64,000 bases of DNA from an uncultured Lactobacillus sp. (GTDB lineage: Bacteria > Bacillota > Bacilli > Lactobacillales > Lactobacillaceae), in contig CALNAJ010000020.1 in assembly GCA_937874695.1 (NCBI GenBank), forward strand, positions 9,665 through 73,664, given 5' to 3'. Within the stretch, counting starts at the first letter, position 1, and the number at the start of each line of letters is the position of its first letter. A program made the position numbers and the translations under genes. Shown here one piece after another: positions 24,849 through 33,366 of this stretch. The notes beneath the pieces were generated by a model. It was given only the letters and a program-made list of their open reading frames with translations. It had not been told where the DNA came from and searched no databases.

Positions 24849-27092
24849 TTAAAGGTACTGTCCCGTCACCGAACGTGGGACCTCCCGCACCCCGGCAACC
24901 GGTCCGGCATATAAGACCTCGCCACCATTGGCTCCCCCATCCGGACCAATATCAATCAGCCAATCGGCACTGCGCATAACATCCAGGTTATGTTCGATCA
25001 CAATCACTGTGTTTCCTTTGTCCACTAAATCATTGATGATTTGGACGATTGTCGTTATGTCCGAAGGATGCAACCCAGTCGTCGGTTCATCAAGGATATA
25101 AATATTTCCACGTTGCTGCAGTTCCTTGGCAATCTTCAAGCGTTGCCCCTCACCACCAGACAATGTACTCAGTGGCTGACCCAATGCCAAGTACGATAGC
25201 CCCACGGTCAATAAGCTCTTAAGCTTATTGACCACCTTGGTTCCAGCAAAGAAAGCCGTGGCTTCTTCGATGGTCATCGCCATGATCTCGACAATATTCT
25301 TATTTTTAAACTGGTATGTCAGTACCTGTGGATCAAATCGGCCGCCGTGGCACAGTGAACATTCGACTGTCGCATTTTCCATGAAGGATAGATTCAGCTC
25401 TACGACACCCTTACCACCACACTGTGGACAGGCGCCCTTGGAGTTAGCACTAAATAGGCTGTCACTGACACCATTCTCTGCCGCCAATAACTTACGAATG
25501 TCGTTGAGCACGCCCATATAAGTGGCCGGGTTCGAACGGCTATTCGCATGCAACGCCCGCTGATCGATTCGAATGGCTTCAGGATGTTCCTTGGCGAAGA
25601 CTTGCTCGACCAAGGTACTCTTGCCAGACCCCGCCACCCCAGTGACCACGGTAAACAATCCAGCCGGAATCCTCAGAACGGCATCCTTTAAGTTATGTCG
25701 ACGACTCGGCTCACTCGTGATGAATTTCTCCGGCAATCGCGGCGTAGACTTAATGGCTAAATGTCGGTTCAGATACTTCGCGGTCAGTGTCTCGGATTTC
25801 AACAACTCTGGATACGTCCCGGTAAAGGTAATCTGGCCACCGTGAATCCCCGCGTGCGGCCCAACGTCCACCACATAGTCCGCCACCTGAATCACGTCTG
25901 GGTCATGCTCAACCACCAGCACCGTATTGCCCTTCTGTCGCAACTTAATCAGCAGGTCGTTGAGGCGATGGACGTCTCTAGGATGCAGTCCCGTGCTGGG
26001 CTCATCCAAAATATACAGTAAGTTCGTCAGGCTATTCGCCAGATACTTGACTGTCTTGACCCGCTGAGATTCACCACCGGAAAGCGTGGTCGTCTCCCGT
26101 GTCAGGCTGAGATAGTCGAGGCCCACATCTATCAGACCTTCGACCCGCTCCTGAACGCTGTCAATCAGGTTCGCCATGCGGGGATCACTAAATTCAGCCA
26201 GTGTTGTCCGCAAGTCCGTCAGCTGCATGGCGGTCAGGTCGTAGAGGTTATACCCCTTGATTTTCACGGCTAGCACCTCGGGATTAAACCGAGTCCCGTG
26301 ACAATCCGGGCAAGGACTCATGGTCGCAAACTTCTCGATTCTCTTCCGGGCGCTATCGCTGATGCCCTTGCCAACCTTCAAGTTCTGCCGATAGAACAGC
26401 TGCTCCAAGCCCTCAAATTTCACATTAAAAACTGAATCCTTATAATTGACCCGCACCGGCTGTTCGCCATCCAACAATTGGGCTAACTTATCAGGTGAGA
26501 ATGCTTTAACCGGTTGATCCAAATCAAACCAGTCGGTTGCCACCAATGTCTGAAACAGAAAAGTCTGTGGTCCATAACCGGGTAATAAGATGACGCCATC
26601 GTTGAGCGACCTCTCTGGATCTAGAATCGCCTCGCGTTTGACCACGTAAGTCTTACCAATCCCCTCACAAGTCGGACACATGCCGGCCGGATCATTGAAG
26701 GAAAAGGCATTGCTGGCCGTCCCATAGTGGGGCGTGCCAAAACGTGAGAATAAAATTCGCAGCAGGGGACTGATATCGCTGACCGTTCCCAGGGTTGAGC
26801 GCGCATTTCCACCTAACGGCTTTTGATCGATCACGATGGCTGTTGAGAGGTTACGGACCTCATCAACATTCGGTCGCCGATAATTCGGTAGAAAGGTTCG
26901 CGTAAAACTATCATATGTACTATTCAACTGACGCCCAGCCTCCTGGGCAATCGTATCGAAAACGATGGAGGACTTTCCGGAACCGGAGACTCCGGTGAAC
27001 ACGGTCAGGCGATTCTTGGGAATCTTAAGACTAATATTTTGCAGGTTATTCTCGCGGTCATTCACAATCTCAATGAACTCTGGATCAGACAT
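24849..27092 (-). CDS. UvrA-like ABC ATPase (excinuclease subunit A paralogue)
   Basis: 747-aa cytosolic twin-ABC protein of the UvrA superfamily, about 200 aa shorter than housekeeping UvrA, so it belongs to the UvrA2/DrrC-like group lacking the UvrB-binding insertion. The first ABC unit has Walker A GVSGSGKSSI (about residue 34) and signature TLSGGESQRVK; the second has GVAGSGKSTL and TLSGGEGQRLK. Zinc-finger pairs CPTCEGIGKTY/CPDCHGTRF and CPQCGGKG/CSLCHGGRF are intact. Roles in this group are DNA damage tolerance or drug self-protection. The start is ATG at 27092 behind AGGAGG; the longer frame to 27302 runs into structured element copy D. Confidence 0.88.
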   Translation of the reverse strand: MSDPEFIEIVNDRENNLQNISLKIPKNRLTVFTGVSGSGKSSIVFDTIAQEAGRQLNSTYDSFTRTFLPNYRRPNVDEVRNLSTAIVIDQKPLGGNARSTLGTVSDISPLLRILFSRFGTPHYGTASNAFSFNDPAGMCPTCEGIGKTYVVKREAILDPERSLNDGVILLPGYGPQTFLFQTLVATDWFDLDQPVKAFSPDKLAQLLDGEQPVRVNYKDSVFNVKFEGLEQLFYRQNLKVGKGISDSARKRIEKFATMSPCPDCHGTRFNPEVLAVKIKGYNLYDLTAMQLTDLRTTLAEFSDPRMANLIDSVQERVEGLIDVGLDYLSLTRETTTLSGGESQRVKTVKYLANSLTNLLYILDEPSTGLHPRDVHRLNDLLIKLRQKGNTVLVVEHDPDVIQVADYVVDVGPHAGIHGGQITFTGTYPELLKSETLTAKYLNRHLAIKSTPRLPEKFITSEPSRRHNLKDAVLRIPAGLFTVVTGVAGSGKSTLVEQVFAKEHPEAIRIDQRALHANSRSNPATYMGVLNDIRKLLAAENGVSDSLFSANSKGACPQCGGKGVVELNLSFMENATVECSLCHGGRFDPQVLTYQFKNKNIVEIMAMTIEEATAFFAGTKVVNKLKSLLTVGLSYLALGQPLSTLSGGEGQRLKIAKELQQRGNIYILDEPTTGLHPSDITTIVQIINDLVDKGNTVIVIEHNLDVMRSADWLIDIGPDGGANGGEVLYAGPVAGVREVPRSVTGQYL

Positions 27093-27198
27093 GGCAGAAC
27101 CCTCCTCTGCTAGACTTGAGCAACACAGCGCCTTTAAGATTACCATAGCCCCCTGACCGACCCAAGCATGTAGACTCGCAAATTTTGGGCTATACATA

Positions 27199-27391
27199 GT
27201 CGCTTGCGGCTGCCGGGGGTTCCGCCGCTGTGGGGACCGGTAAAAGCCAAAAGGCGGTCTTTTACCTCGCCTTGAAGCCTCGCCAAAACCGCGATGCTCC
27301 AAGGTCGTCCCATGGCGTAAACACGGGAAGAAACAATCGCCCGTGCTAACGCCATCGCCACGGCTGGCTACACCCCCGGCCTCCTCCAGCT
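27199..27391 (-). repeat. Dispersed structured-RNA-like element, copy D
   Basis: Minus-orientation copy upstream of the UvrA-like gene. The closing stem is a perfect 9 bp: ACCCCCGGC at 27372-27380 with GCCGGGGGT at 27212-27220 (plus-strand coordinates). Hairpin 3 reads GGTAAAAG with CTTTTACC, a perfect 8 bp that differs from the same helix in other copies. Hairpin 1 pairs GATGGCGTTAGCACGGG with CCCGTGTTTACGCCAT. The end of the element lies about 107 nt before the ATG. It is responsible for two false ORFs and the false N-terminal extension of the downstream gene. Confidence 0.87.
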
Positions 27392-27507
27392 AAGCTAGTT
27401 CTAGCTCAAAATATGACTAAATCGACACAATTATCAGGTGACAACCCGCACCAGCTTTGCCAGTTGACATTCTTTAACGTCCAACATGTCAAAGAATCCA
27501 CAGGTAT

Positions 27508-27535
27508 TAAAAAAGTGGCGTTCATCGCGTCACTT
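27508..27535 (-). terminator. Probable terminator of recQ
   Basis: On the minus strand AAGTGACGCG and CGCCACTT form a stem of about 7-8 bp around a GATGAA-type loop, followed by TTTTTT. It lies 86 nt after the recQ stop. Confidence 0.7.
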
Positions 27536-27620
27536 CTAAATCGCTTCATTATCATCATGGATTGGGACCCGCATCGCCTAAATTCATCAAGCTTATTCAG
27601 CCGCAGGCGATACGCTCACG

Positions 27621-29402
27621 TTATGCTTTAGCCGCTGTCTGGTCCTCACGGATGATGGCCATGAAGGCTTCGCCATACTTCTCCAGTTTGCTTTGACCCA
27701 CACCCTTGACCGACAAGAAAGCCTCGTCATCCTGGGGGAGCACCTCGCACATGCCATGTAGCGACCGGTCCGAGAAGATAACGAACGGTGGCACATGTTG
27801 TTCTTCTGCCAGTTGACGCCGCAGCTCCCGTAATTTACCAAAGAGTTCATCGTCGACGGGTGCCAGTCGCTTGGCCTTGCGTGCCATCTTCCGGAAGACC
27901 TGCGTCTCGCCTTTCAGCACGCCTGCCCCCTCCTGCGTAATCGCCAGAGTTGGGTACTGCCCACCGACACTTTGCAAATAGCCCGCTGCAGTCAGAAAGT
28001 CAATCAGTTCACCAACGCTCTTCTGGCGTTGACCACTCATGATGCCATAGGTCGACAATTCTTCCAAATGGTTATCCCGCACACGTTGATTGTGTGCACC
28101 CGTTAAGACCTGGGCCACGATTCCCTTGCCAAACCGGGACCGTAACCGCACGACACAGGACAAAACCTTTTGCGCTGATACCGTAATATCCTGGGCTTCG
28201 CGGTCATCGCGACAATTACTACAACGGCCACACGGTTCGGAGTCCTCCCCAAAATAGGCGAGAATGAATTGCTGCAGGCAGCCTTGCGTGTTAGCGTATT
28301 GGCTCATCACCTGCAGCTTCTGGTATTCCCGTTGCTTATTGTCTTCGTCACGCTCGGACTGATCAATGAAGAAATGTTGAATCTGAAGATCCTGCGCACG
28401 ATACAACAGAATGGCTTCACTTGGGAGACCATCTCGGCCAGCCCGCCCTGCTTCCTGATAGTAGGCTTCCAACGTGCCGGGAACCTGCGCATGAATCACG
28501 AAGCGCACGTTACTCTTGTCGATGCCCATTCCAAAAGCATTGGTCGCCACCATCACCTGAATCCGATCATACAGAAAATCTTCCTGATTTGCGCGCCGCT
28601 CGTCGTCACTCAGACCAGCGTGGTACGCCGCTGCCTTGACGTGATGCCGAGTCAACAAGGTCGTCAATCGTGTGACTTCCTTACGCGTGCTGGCATAGAT
28701 GATCCCCGTTTCGCCTTGATTAACCTTCAAGTAGTCCAAGATAAAACGGTCAGTATCCTGATCCTTGACCACCGTTAAGTCCAGATTATCGCGAGCAAAT
28801 CCGGTATTGACCTCATTCTGGGGGGCAATCCGCAACTGCTGACAAATATCGGCTGCCACTTGTTCGGTAGCCGTCGCCGTCAGCGCCAATACCTGAGGAT
28901 GCGTTGGCAACTGTTCAATCGCCGTACTCAATGCCAAATAACTTGGCCGAAAGTCGTGACCCCACTGTGAAATACAGTGTGCCTCGTCAACCGCCAATAA
29001 ATCTACCGGCAATTGGCCCAACGCCTGCAGAAACGCCGCTGAGTCCAGCCGTTCCGGCGCCACATACAGTAACTTATACGCGCCGTTGTGTAGCCCAGCC
29101 AACCGTTCTTGAATGTCTGGCCAGTCCACCGAACTGTTGATAAATGTTGCCGGAACCCCGCTGTCATTTAACGCATCGACCTGATCCTTCATTAAGGAGA
29201 TCAGCGGCGACACCACAACCGTAATCCCGTCGAACATCAACGCGGGAATTTGATAACACAGGGACTTCCCACCACCCGTAGGCATAATAGCGAGACTGTT
29301 CTCCCCCGCCATGACGTGCTCGATGATTGCCTGCTGCCCGGGCCGAAAGTCATCGTACCCGAACGTAGTTTTTAAAATGTGTTGCGCTGCCGCTAAATCC
29401 AT
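27621..29402 (-). CDS. recQ: ATP-dependent DNA helicase RecQ
   Basis: 593-aa 3'-5' DNA helicase. Helicase motifs are complete: I (MPTGGGKSLCYQ, about residue 41), II (VDEAHCISQWGHDFRP), III (LTATAT) and VI (QEAGRAGRDG). A zinc-binding RQC segment with CGRCSNCRDD follows, then a winged helix, and a C-terminal HRDC domain from about residue 515 (LRELRRQLAEEQHVPPFVIF). It processes stalled forks and recombination intermediates. ATG at 29402, one codon after a TTG, is chosen with AAGGAGT upstream. Monocistronic and divergent from the OhrR-like regulator. Confidence 0.95.
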   Translation of the reverse strand: MDLAAAQHILKTTFGYDDFRPGQQAIIEHVMAGENSLAIMPTGGGKSLCYQIPALMFDGITVVVSPLISLMKDQVDALNDSGVPATFINSSVDWPDIQERLAGLHNGAYKLLYVAPERLDSAAFLQALGQLPVDLLAVDEAHCISQWGHDFRPSYLALSTAIEQLPTHPQVLALTATATEQVAADICQQLRIAPQNEVNTGFARDNLDLTVVKDQDTDRFILDYLKVNQGETGIIYASTRKEVTRLTTLLTRHHVKAAAYHAGLSDDERRANQEDFLYDRIQVMVATNAFGMGIDKSNVRFVIHAQVPGTLEAYYQEAGRAGRDGLPSEAILLYRAQDLQIQHFFIDQSERDEDNKQREYQKLQVMSQYANTQGCLQQFILAYFGEDSEPCGRCSNCRDDREAQDITVSAQKVLSCVVRLRSRFGKGIVAQVLTGAHNQRVRDNHLEELSTYGIMSGQRQKSVGELIDFLTAAGYLQSVGGQYPTLAITQEGAGVLKGETQVFRKMARKAKRLAPVDDELFGKLRELRRQLAEEQHVPPFVIFSDRSLHGMCEVLPQDDEAFLSVKGVGQSKLEKYGEAFMAIIREDQTAAKA

Positions 29403-29508
29403 CAATGCTTACTCCTTCTTCTCAATGCTTCTATTCTACTGGCAAACGCAAACTGATACAACCGAACGGATAGCCGAACAGTTTTTTTCACAAATTACCC
29501 TGAAATAG

Positions 29509-29537
29509 TTGACAGCCAGCACATATTCGCTTATAGT
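29509..29537 (+). promoter_or_regulatory. Promoter of the OhrR-like regulator gene
   Basis: TTGACA (29509-29514), a 17-nt spacer, TATAGT (29532-29537): a near-consensus SigA promoter 39 nt ahead of the GTG start. Confidence 0.85.
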
Positions 29538-29575
29538 AAATTAAATCGTACGCAACCGAATTGGAGGAACCAATC

Positions 29576-30016
29576 GTGGAAGACTCAGACATGACCCTGG
29601 CTAATCAACTTTGCTTTTCGGTGTATCACGCAAGTCGCCTATTTACCAAATTCTATCAGCAAGCGCTCCAACCGTTTGAGCTGACTTATCCGCAATACTT
29701 GGTACTTTTGGCGCTGTGGGAAGCGGATCGTCAACCCCTCCACGCATTAGGTGAACAATTAGACTTTGGCAGTAACACCCTGACCCCACTCCTGAAGCGA
29801 ATGGAAAATAAAGGGTGGCTGACCCGCCAACTGGGCGCTTCGGACCATCGGCAATTGATTATCCAACTCACGGAAAAAGGGAGAACAAGTAAGACCGCGA
29901 TTTTTCAAGCGATCCGCCTGTGCATCACCCAGCAGAATATCGATCCAGAACGCTACCAAAGCACGTTGAAACAGAACAAGGAACTGATTACGGCCCTTGA
30001 AAAGTTGCTCGATTAG
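29576..30016 (+). CDS. MarR-family regulator, OhrR-like one-cysteine peroxide sensor
   Basis: 146-aa winged-HTH regulator. The N-terminus NQLCFSVYHASRLFTKFY matches the OhrR/MgrA pattern LCFALY, where the cysteine (Cys13 here) is the redox-reactive residue that senses organic hydroperoxides. YPQYLVLLALWE, LDFGSNTLTPLLKRMENKGWL and the wing DHRQLIIQLTEKG follow the family closely. GTG at 29576 is used, with GGAGGA 7 nt upstream; the TTG earlier in frame is part of that site. It precedes an FAD oxidoreductase rather than an ohr gene, so its target set is inferred to include that neighbour. Confidence 0.85.
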   Translation: MEDSDMTLANQLCFSVYHASRLFTKFYQQALQPFELTYPQYLVLLALWEADRQPLHALGEQLDFGSNTLTPLLKRMENKGWLTRQLGASDHRQLIIQLTEKGRTSKTAIFQAIRLCITQQNIDPERYQSTLKQNKELITALEKLLD

Positions 30017-30092
30017 TATTTCTATCAGCAATCAGTCGTGCACGACTATTTATTGACACTTTAGGAAAAAAAGAAAGAGGTAACTTATTTTT

Positions 30093-31457
30093 ATGATGCA
30101 TTACGATGTCGCATTTATCGGAAGTGGTCACGCCAACTGGCATGCCGCCGTTGCTTTACGGAAAGCCGGCAAGTCAGTGGTTATGATTGAAAAGGATCGC
30201 ATTGGCGGTACCCCCATCACTGGCAACCACGAAGCCACCCCCGTTTGGGACGGCACGCCAACATTGACGACCCACGCTCAAGACATGGCCAGTGATACTG
30301 ACAACTTCACGTGGGCGGATGTCACCGCATATCGGCAACACACCAATGACGCCCAAGTCAAACAGCTGATGGCACTTTTCGATGAATCCAGCATCACTCT
30401 TATTCACGGTACGGGTATCTTGATGGGCAATCACATGATTCAAATCGGGAGCCAACATATCTTCGCCGAAAATATCGTTTTAGGAACCGGCCAACACGCC
30501 ACGCTGCCACAGATTACAGGGAAGGAATATCTCCATAACAGTCAAGACTTCCTGGAACTGAAACAACTGCCCAGTCAATTAACCATTATTGGCGCTGGCG
30601 TCGTTGCCCTCGAACTCGCCTCTTTGGCCCAACGACTCGGCACCCAGGTTACTATTTTGACCCATGGTGCACGAGCAGCTAAGGGCTTTGATCCCCGTTA
30701 TGTTACGAAATTATTAGTCGGCCTACAACAGGCTGGCGCCGATATTCGGTTCCGTGAACCCGTCTGCGGTGTCGACGAAACGGCAACGGGTTACGTCGTC
30801 ACGACGCAAAGTGGCCTGACCATTGCCAGCGATTTTGTGCTGGCCGAAACAGGTCGTGAACCTAACATGCGAATGCTCGGACTGGAAAATGCTGGCATCT
30901 ACACTAGCGACGATGGCATTATCGTTGACGATCACCTACGGGCTAACGGACGTAATATCTATGCCAGCGGCGAGGTTGCGGCTAAAAACGTGACGTCGAC
31001 ACCCGCAACGTCAGCCTTTGAGTCCACTTACATTGCTAATCAGATTCTGGGCGACACCGCACCAATCAGTTACCCTACCATCCCCAATATTCTATTTACC
31101 TTCCCTCGTATCGCACGGGTCGGTATCAGTGCCGCCGAGGCTGCGGGAAATTCTGACTACCAAACCTTCCAGTTGCCTTATGGCAAAATGGCCGGTATTA
31201 AAGGAAATCACAAGACGGATGCTGAAATGACGGTCGTTTTGGATACTGCCTATCGCTTTGTCGGTGCTGATATCTTTGGTATGGCTGCCCCTGCCCTCGC
31301 GAACGTGCTGACCATGGCCATTACGCGACACCTGACAGCTGATGACCTAGCCGAACTGATGTCTACCTTCTCAGCACCAATTCGAGAGATTATGACGACC
31401 CTCTTACCACTGCTGACACCTGATACAGAGGAAGAAACTGTTCAGTTAGAAGCCTAG
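30093..31457 (+). CDS. FAD/NAD(P)-dependent oxidoreductase of the disulfide-reductase fold without redox cysteines
   Basis: 454 aa. The N-terminal FAD-binding IGSGHANWHAA (residues 9-19), second Rossmann motif IIGAGVVALELASLAQRLG (about 165-183) and C-terminal dimerisation domain (SYPTIPNILFTFPRIARVG onward) place it in the glutathione reductase/dihydrolipoamide dehydrogenase group. The active-site CxxxxC after GGT is gone: the sequence reads GGTPITGNHEATP, so Pro41 and His46 stand where cysteines are expected. Disulfide reduction is therefore unlikely; NAD(P)H oxidase, quinone or metal reduction are possibilities. It lies 76 nt after the OhrR-like gene and is probably cotranscribed and redox-regulated. 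Confidence 0.8.
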   Translation: MMHYDVAFIGSGHANWHAAVALRKAGKSVVMIEKDRIGGTPITGNHEATPVWDGTPTLTTHAQDMASDTDNFTWADVTAYRQHTNDAQVKQLMALFDESSITLIHGTGILMGNHMIQIGSQHIFAENIVLGTGQHATLPQITGKEYLHNSQDFLELKQLPSQLTIIGAGVVALELASLAQRLGTQVTILTHGARAAKGFDPRYVTKLLVGLQQAGADIRFREPVCGVDETATGYVVTTQSGLTIASDFVLAETGREPNMRMLGLENAGIYTSDDGIIVDDHLRANGRNIYASGEVAAKNVTSTPATSAFESTYIANQILGDTAPISYPTIPNILFTFPRIARVGISAAEAAGNSDYQTFQLPYGKMAGIKGNHKTDAEMTVVLDTAYRFVGADIFGMAAPALANVLTMAITRHLTADDLAELMSTFSAPIREIMTTLLPLLTPDTEEETVQLEA

Positions 31458-31464
31458 CTATTTG

Positions 31465-31520
31465 CAACCTTTACATGACTATTTATTGGGACCAGTCGTT
31501 ACTGCGGCTGGTCCTTTTTC
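31465..31520 (+). terminator. Terminator of the oxidoreductase unit; left copy of a 56-bp direct repeat
   Basis: GGACCAG pairs with CTGGTCC, then TTTTT. The 56-bp segment recurs at 32350-32405 with only five mismatches, bracketing the toxin-antitoxin pair. Confidence 0.88.
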
Positions 31521-31643
31521 GCATTAAACCAAATTTCATTAAAAATTTTCACTTTAAAAAAATAATGACGAACTTTTTACGTAGTTAATTAGAAAGGAGT
31601 GATCTCTAATGACTAATTTCAAGCAAGTTTCCAACTATCTCCA

Positions 31644-31664
31644 TTCGAGTATGCTAAACTCGGA
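31644..31664 (+). promoter_or_regulatory. Probable autoregulatory operator of the toxin-antitoxin operon
   Basis: An inverted repeat, CGAGT-N7-ACTCG with flanking ATt/gAT, lies 26-45 nt upstream of the antitoxin ATG, where RelB/DinJ-type antitoxins usually bind. The spacer ATGCTAA may overlap a -10 box. Inferred from position. Confidence 0.5.
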
Positions 31665-31689
31665 TTACTTAAGAAGGAGGCCATTTACC

Positions 31690-31959
31690 ATGGCAACCAA
31701 AGACAAGCTTCAAATTGAAATTGATTCCGAGGTTAGAAAACGTGCGGAAAATAACCTCCAAATGAACGGTATTTCTCTCACACATTTACTGCAGACCATC
31801 ATCACCAGTATTGCCAATAATCGGGCAGCCCCTTCAACAACAATCACCGAAGCTGACCTACTTGCTTCCATCGATGAGGTGATTAACTCTTTGAATGGCA
31901 AAGAAGAGCTTTCAGCTTATACATCGCTAGACGCTTTGAACAAGGGTTTATCAAATTAG
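31690..31959 (+). CDS. RelB/DinJ-family antitoxin
   Basis: 89-aa antitoxin. The N-terminal ribbon-helix-helix (KLQIEIDSEVRKRAENNLQMNGISLTHLLQ, residues 4-33) dimerises and binds DNA as in DinJ/RelB; the acidic C-terminal tail would wrap the toxin. ATG at 31690 with AGGAGG 10 nt upstream is chosen; an in-frame ATG at 31609 would extend it across the operator-like inverted repeat and is rejected. The toxin gene starts directly after the TAG stop, the usual tight type II layout. Confidence 0.85.
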   Translation: MATKDKLQIEIDSEVRKRAENNLQMNGISLTHLLQTIITSIANNRAAPSTTITEADLLASIDEVINSLNGKEELSAYTSLDALNKGLSN

Positions 31960-32337
31960 GTGGTCGCCTACGCCATTCATCCTACTCGTAAATTCAAGCA
32001 ACAATTCAAGAACGCTCAACAGACACCACGTTGGAATCGTGTCTTCCATGGCACTACACCACTTGCGGGCGAAAGTCGCTCTGCTTGGGATGTCGTTACG
32101 TCTTGTCTACTAACTGGCACTCCAATACCAAGTTACTTCTATCCTCATCGGCTGCGTGGAAAACAACAGCTCACGAAACAAATCAATTCTCTGCTTTCAA
32201 AACAACATGTCTCTGTTAGTATCATGGAATGCCACTTTGATGGCAAAAATGGCGATCATCTTTTAATTTATGCAATATCGTCGGAAACCAACCAAGTCTT
32301 TTTAATTTCTATTGGCACACACGCTGGGCTTTTCTAA
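31960..32337 (+). CDS. YafQ/RelE-family toxin
   Basis: 125-aa predicted ribosome-dependent mRNA endonuclease of the RelE superfamily. The N-terminus YAIHPTRKFKQQFK and the C-terminus DHLLIYAISSETNQVFLISIGTHAGLF match the YafQ pattern, including the final GTH/GSHxxLF. The middle (residues 28-62) is longer than in E. coli YafQ. Start GTG at 31960 immediately follows the antitoxin stop, so translation depends on coupling. The operon lies between two near-identical copies of a terminator, suggesting the cassette moved in as a unit. Confidence 0.82.
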   Translation: MVAYAIHPTRKFKQQFKNAQQTPRWNRVFHGTTPLAGESRSAWDVVTSCLLTGTPIPSYFYPHRLRGKQQLTKQINSLLSKQHVSVSIMECHFDGKNGDHLLIYAISSETNQVFLISIGTHAGLF

Positions 32338-32349
32338 AATAGTGCAGCT

Positions 32350-32405
32350 CAACCTTTGCATGCCTATTTATCAGGACCAGTCGTTACCGCGGCTGGTCCT
32401 TTTTC
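32350..32405 (+). terminator. Terminator of the toxin-antitoxin operon; right copy of the 56-bp direct repeat
   Basis: Same GGACCAG/CTGGTCC stem and T run as at 31465-31520, with five substitutions over 56 bp. It starts 13 nt after the toxin stop. Confidence 0.88.
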
Positions 32406-32548
32406 TAGTTAAGCCACCTCCGCTACCAAGTCGGCTACACACCATCACATCCCTTAATCATGGGATACTCTACATAACAACACTTGTACTGCAATCACAT
32501 CGTCGTCAGACTTAATTGGCCGACCGCATTAGAAAGGTGTGCATGGCT

Positions 32549-33304
32549 ATGACTTGGCAACTAAAACTTTACAATGGCGTGGTCATCGTCCTCGCACTGT
32601 GGTCAATTGCCCTCGCAATCCTCGATTTCTCCAGTCTGATTACGATTTCTGCCCTACCGTGGTCCGTGATGGACGATGGCATTTTGGTGCTGTTTACGAT
32701 CGACTACTGGGTGCGATTCTTCCGTGCGCCGAAGAAATGGGACTTCTTTCGCCACAACATCTTCGATTTGATTGCCATCCTCCCACTGACCAGTCTATTC
32801 AGCCTCTTCCGACTGGCCCGACTGACGCGCTTGCTTCGGTTGACCCGGCTATTTCGATTCGTCCGGCTAGTCGGCTTCATTGGCCGCTTGCGAAAACCGC
32901 TTCGTCAGTTCTTAAAGACCAACGGCTTCATCTACTTGGTATGGGCCAGCCTGGCCATTCTGATCCTGGCGGCCACCCTATATGCGTACGCGGAACACGT
33001 CTCGTGGGGCGAGGCCTTCTGGTGGGCGATTGCGACCGCCTCCACTGTAGGATATGGGGACATCGCGCCCCACACGACCATCGGTAAATTTGCGGCGAGT
33101 CTTCTCATGCTGGTCGGCATCGGCTTTATCGGGGCGCTGACCAGTACCATCACCACCTACTTCGCCCACCGCGGCGAGACCGATCAGTATCAGCAATTAG
33201 CCAAACAACTCAAGACCATCGAACAACAAAATGCCGAACTCCGGCGACTGCTCACCGACCAGTCCAAAACTGAAAAGGCGCCCACAAAAACGCCCGAAGA
33301 CTGA
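32549..33304 (+). CDS. Voltage-gated-type potassium channel
   Basis: 251-aa cation channel. Four N-terminal hydrophobic segments form a voltage-sensor-like S1-S4, with an arginine-rich S4 (LFRLARLTRLLRLTRLFRF, one Arg about every third residue). The pore domain follows, with the K+ selectivity filter TASTVGYGD around residue 165 and an inner helix. A C-terminal coiled coil (QQLAKQLKTIEQQNAELRRLL) probably tetramerises the channel. ATG at 32549 is preferred with AAAGGTG 8 nt upstream. Monocistronic. It mediates K+ flux and membrane potential; gating properties are unknown. Confidence 0.88.
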   Translation: MTWQLKLYNGVVIVLALWSIALAILDFSSLITISALPWSVMDDGILVLFTIDYWVRFFRAPKKWDFFRHNIFDLIAILPLTSLFSLFRLARLTRLLRLTRLFRFVRLVGFIGRLRKPLRQFLKTNGFIYLVWASLAILILAATLYAYAEHVSWGEAFWWAIATASTVGYGDIAPHTTIGKFAASLLMLVGIGFIGALTSTITTYFAHRGETDQYQQLAKQLKTIEQQNAELRRLLTDQSKTEKAPTKTPED

Positions 33305-33312
33305 CCAACCAC

Positions 33313-33341
33313 TTCAACGCTCCTGCCATCAATGCTATAAT
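33313..33341 (+). promoter_or_regulatory. Promoter of the C69 dipeptidase gene
   Basis: TTCAAC (33313-33318), a 17-nt spacer, TATAAT (33336-33341), 25 nt ahead of the ATG. Confidence 0.75.
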
Positions 33342-33366
33342 GTTTTTTAAAAGGAGTGCTGTATTC

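Noticed and set aside
27140..27361. 73-aa ORF and the long N-terminus of the UvrA-like gene up to 27302
   Set aside because: Both derive from structured element copy D; a strong ribosome-binding site supports the start at 27092.
27598..27612. Partial copy of the structured element near the recQ stop (CAGCCGCAGGCGA)
   Set aside because: Only 13 nt match the 3' end of the element, and none of the helices are present.
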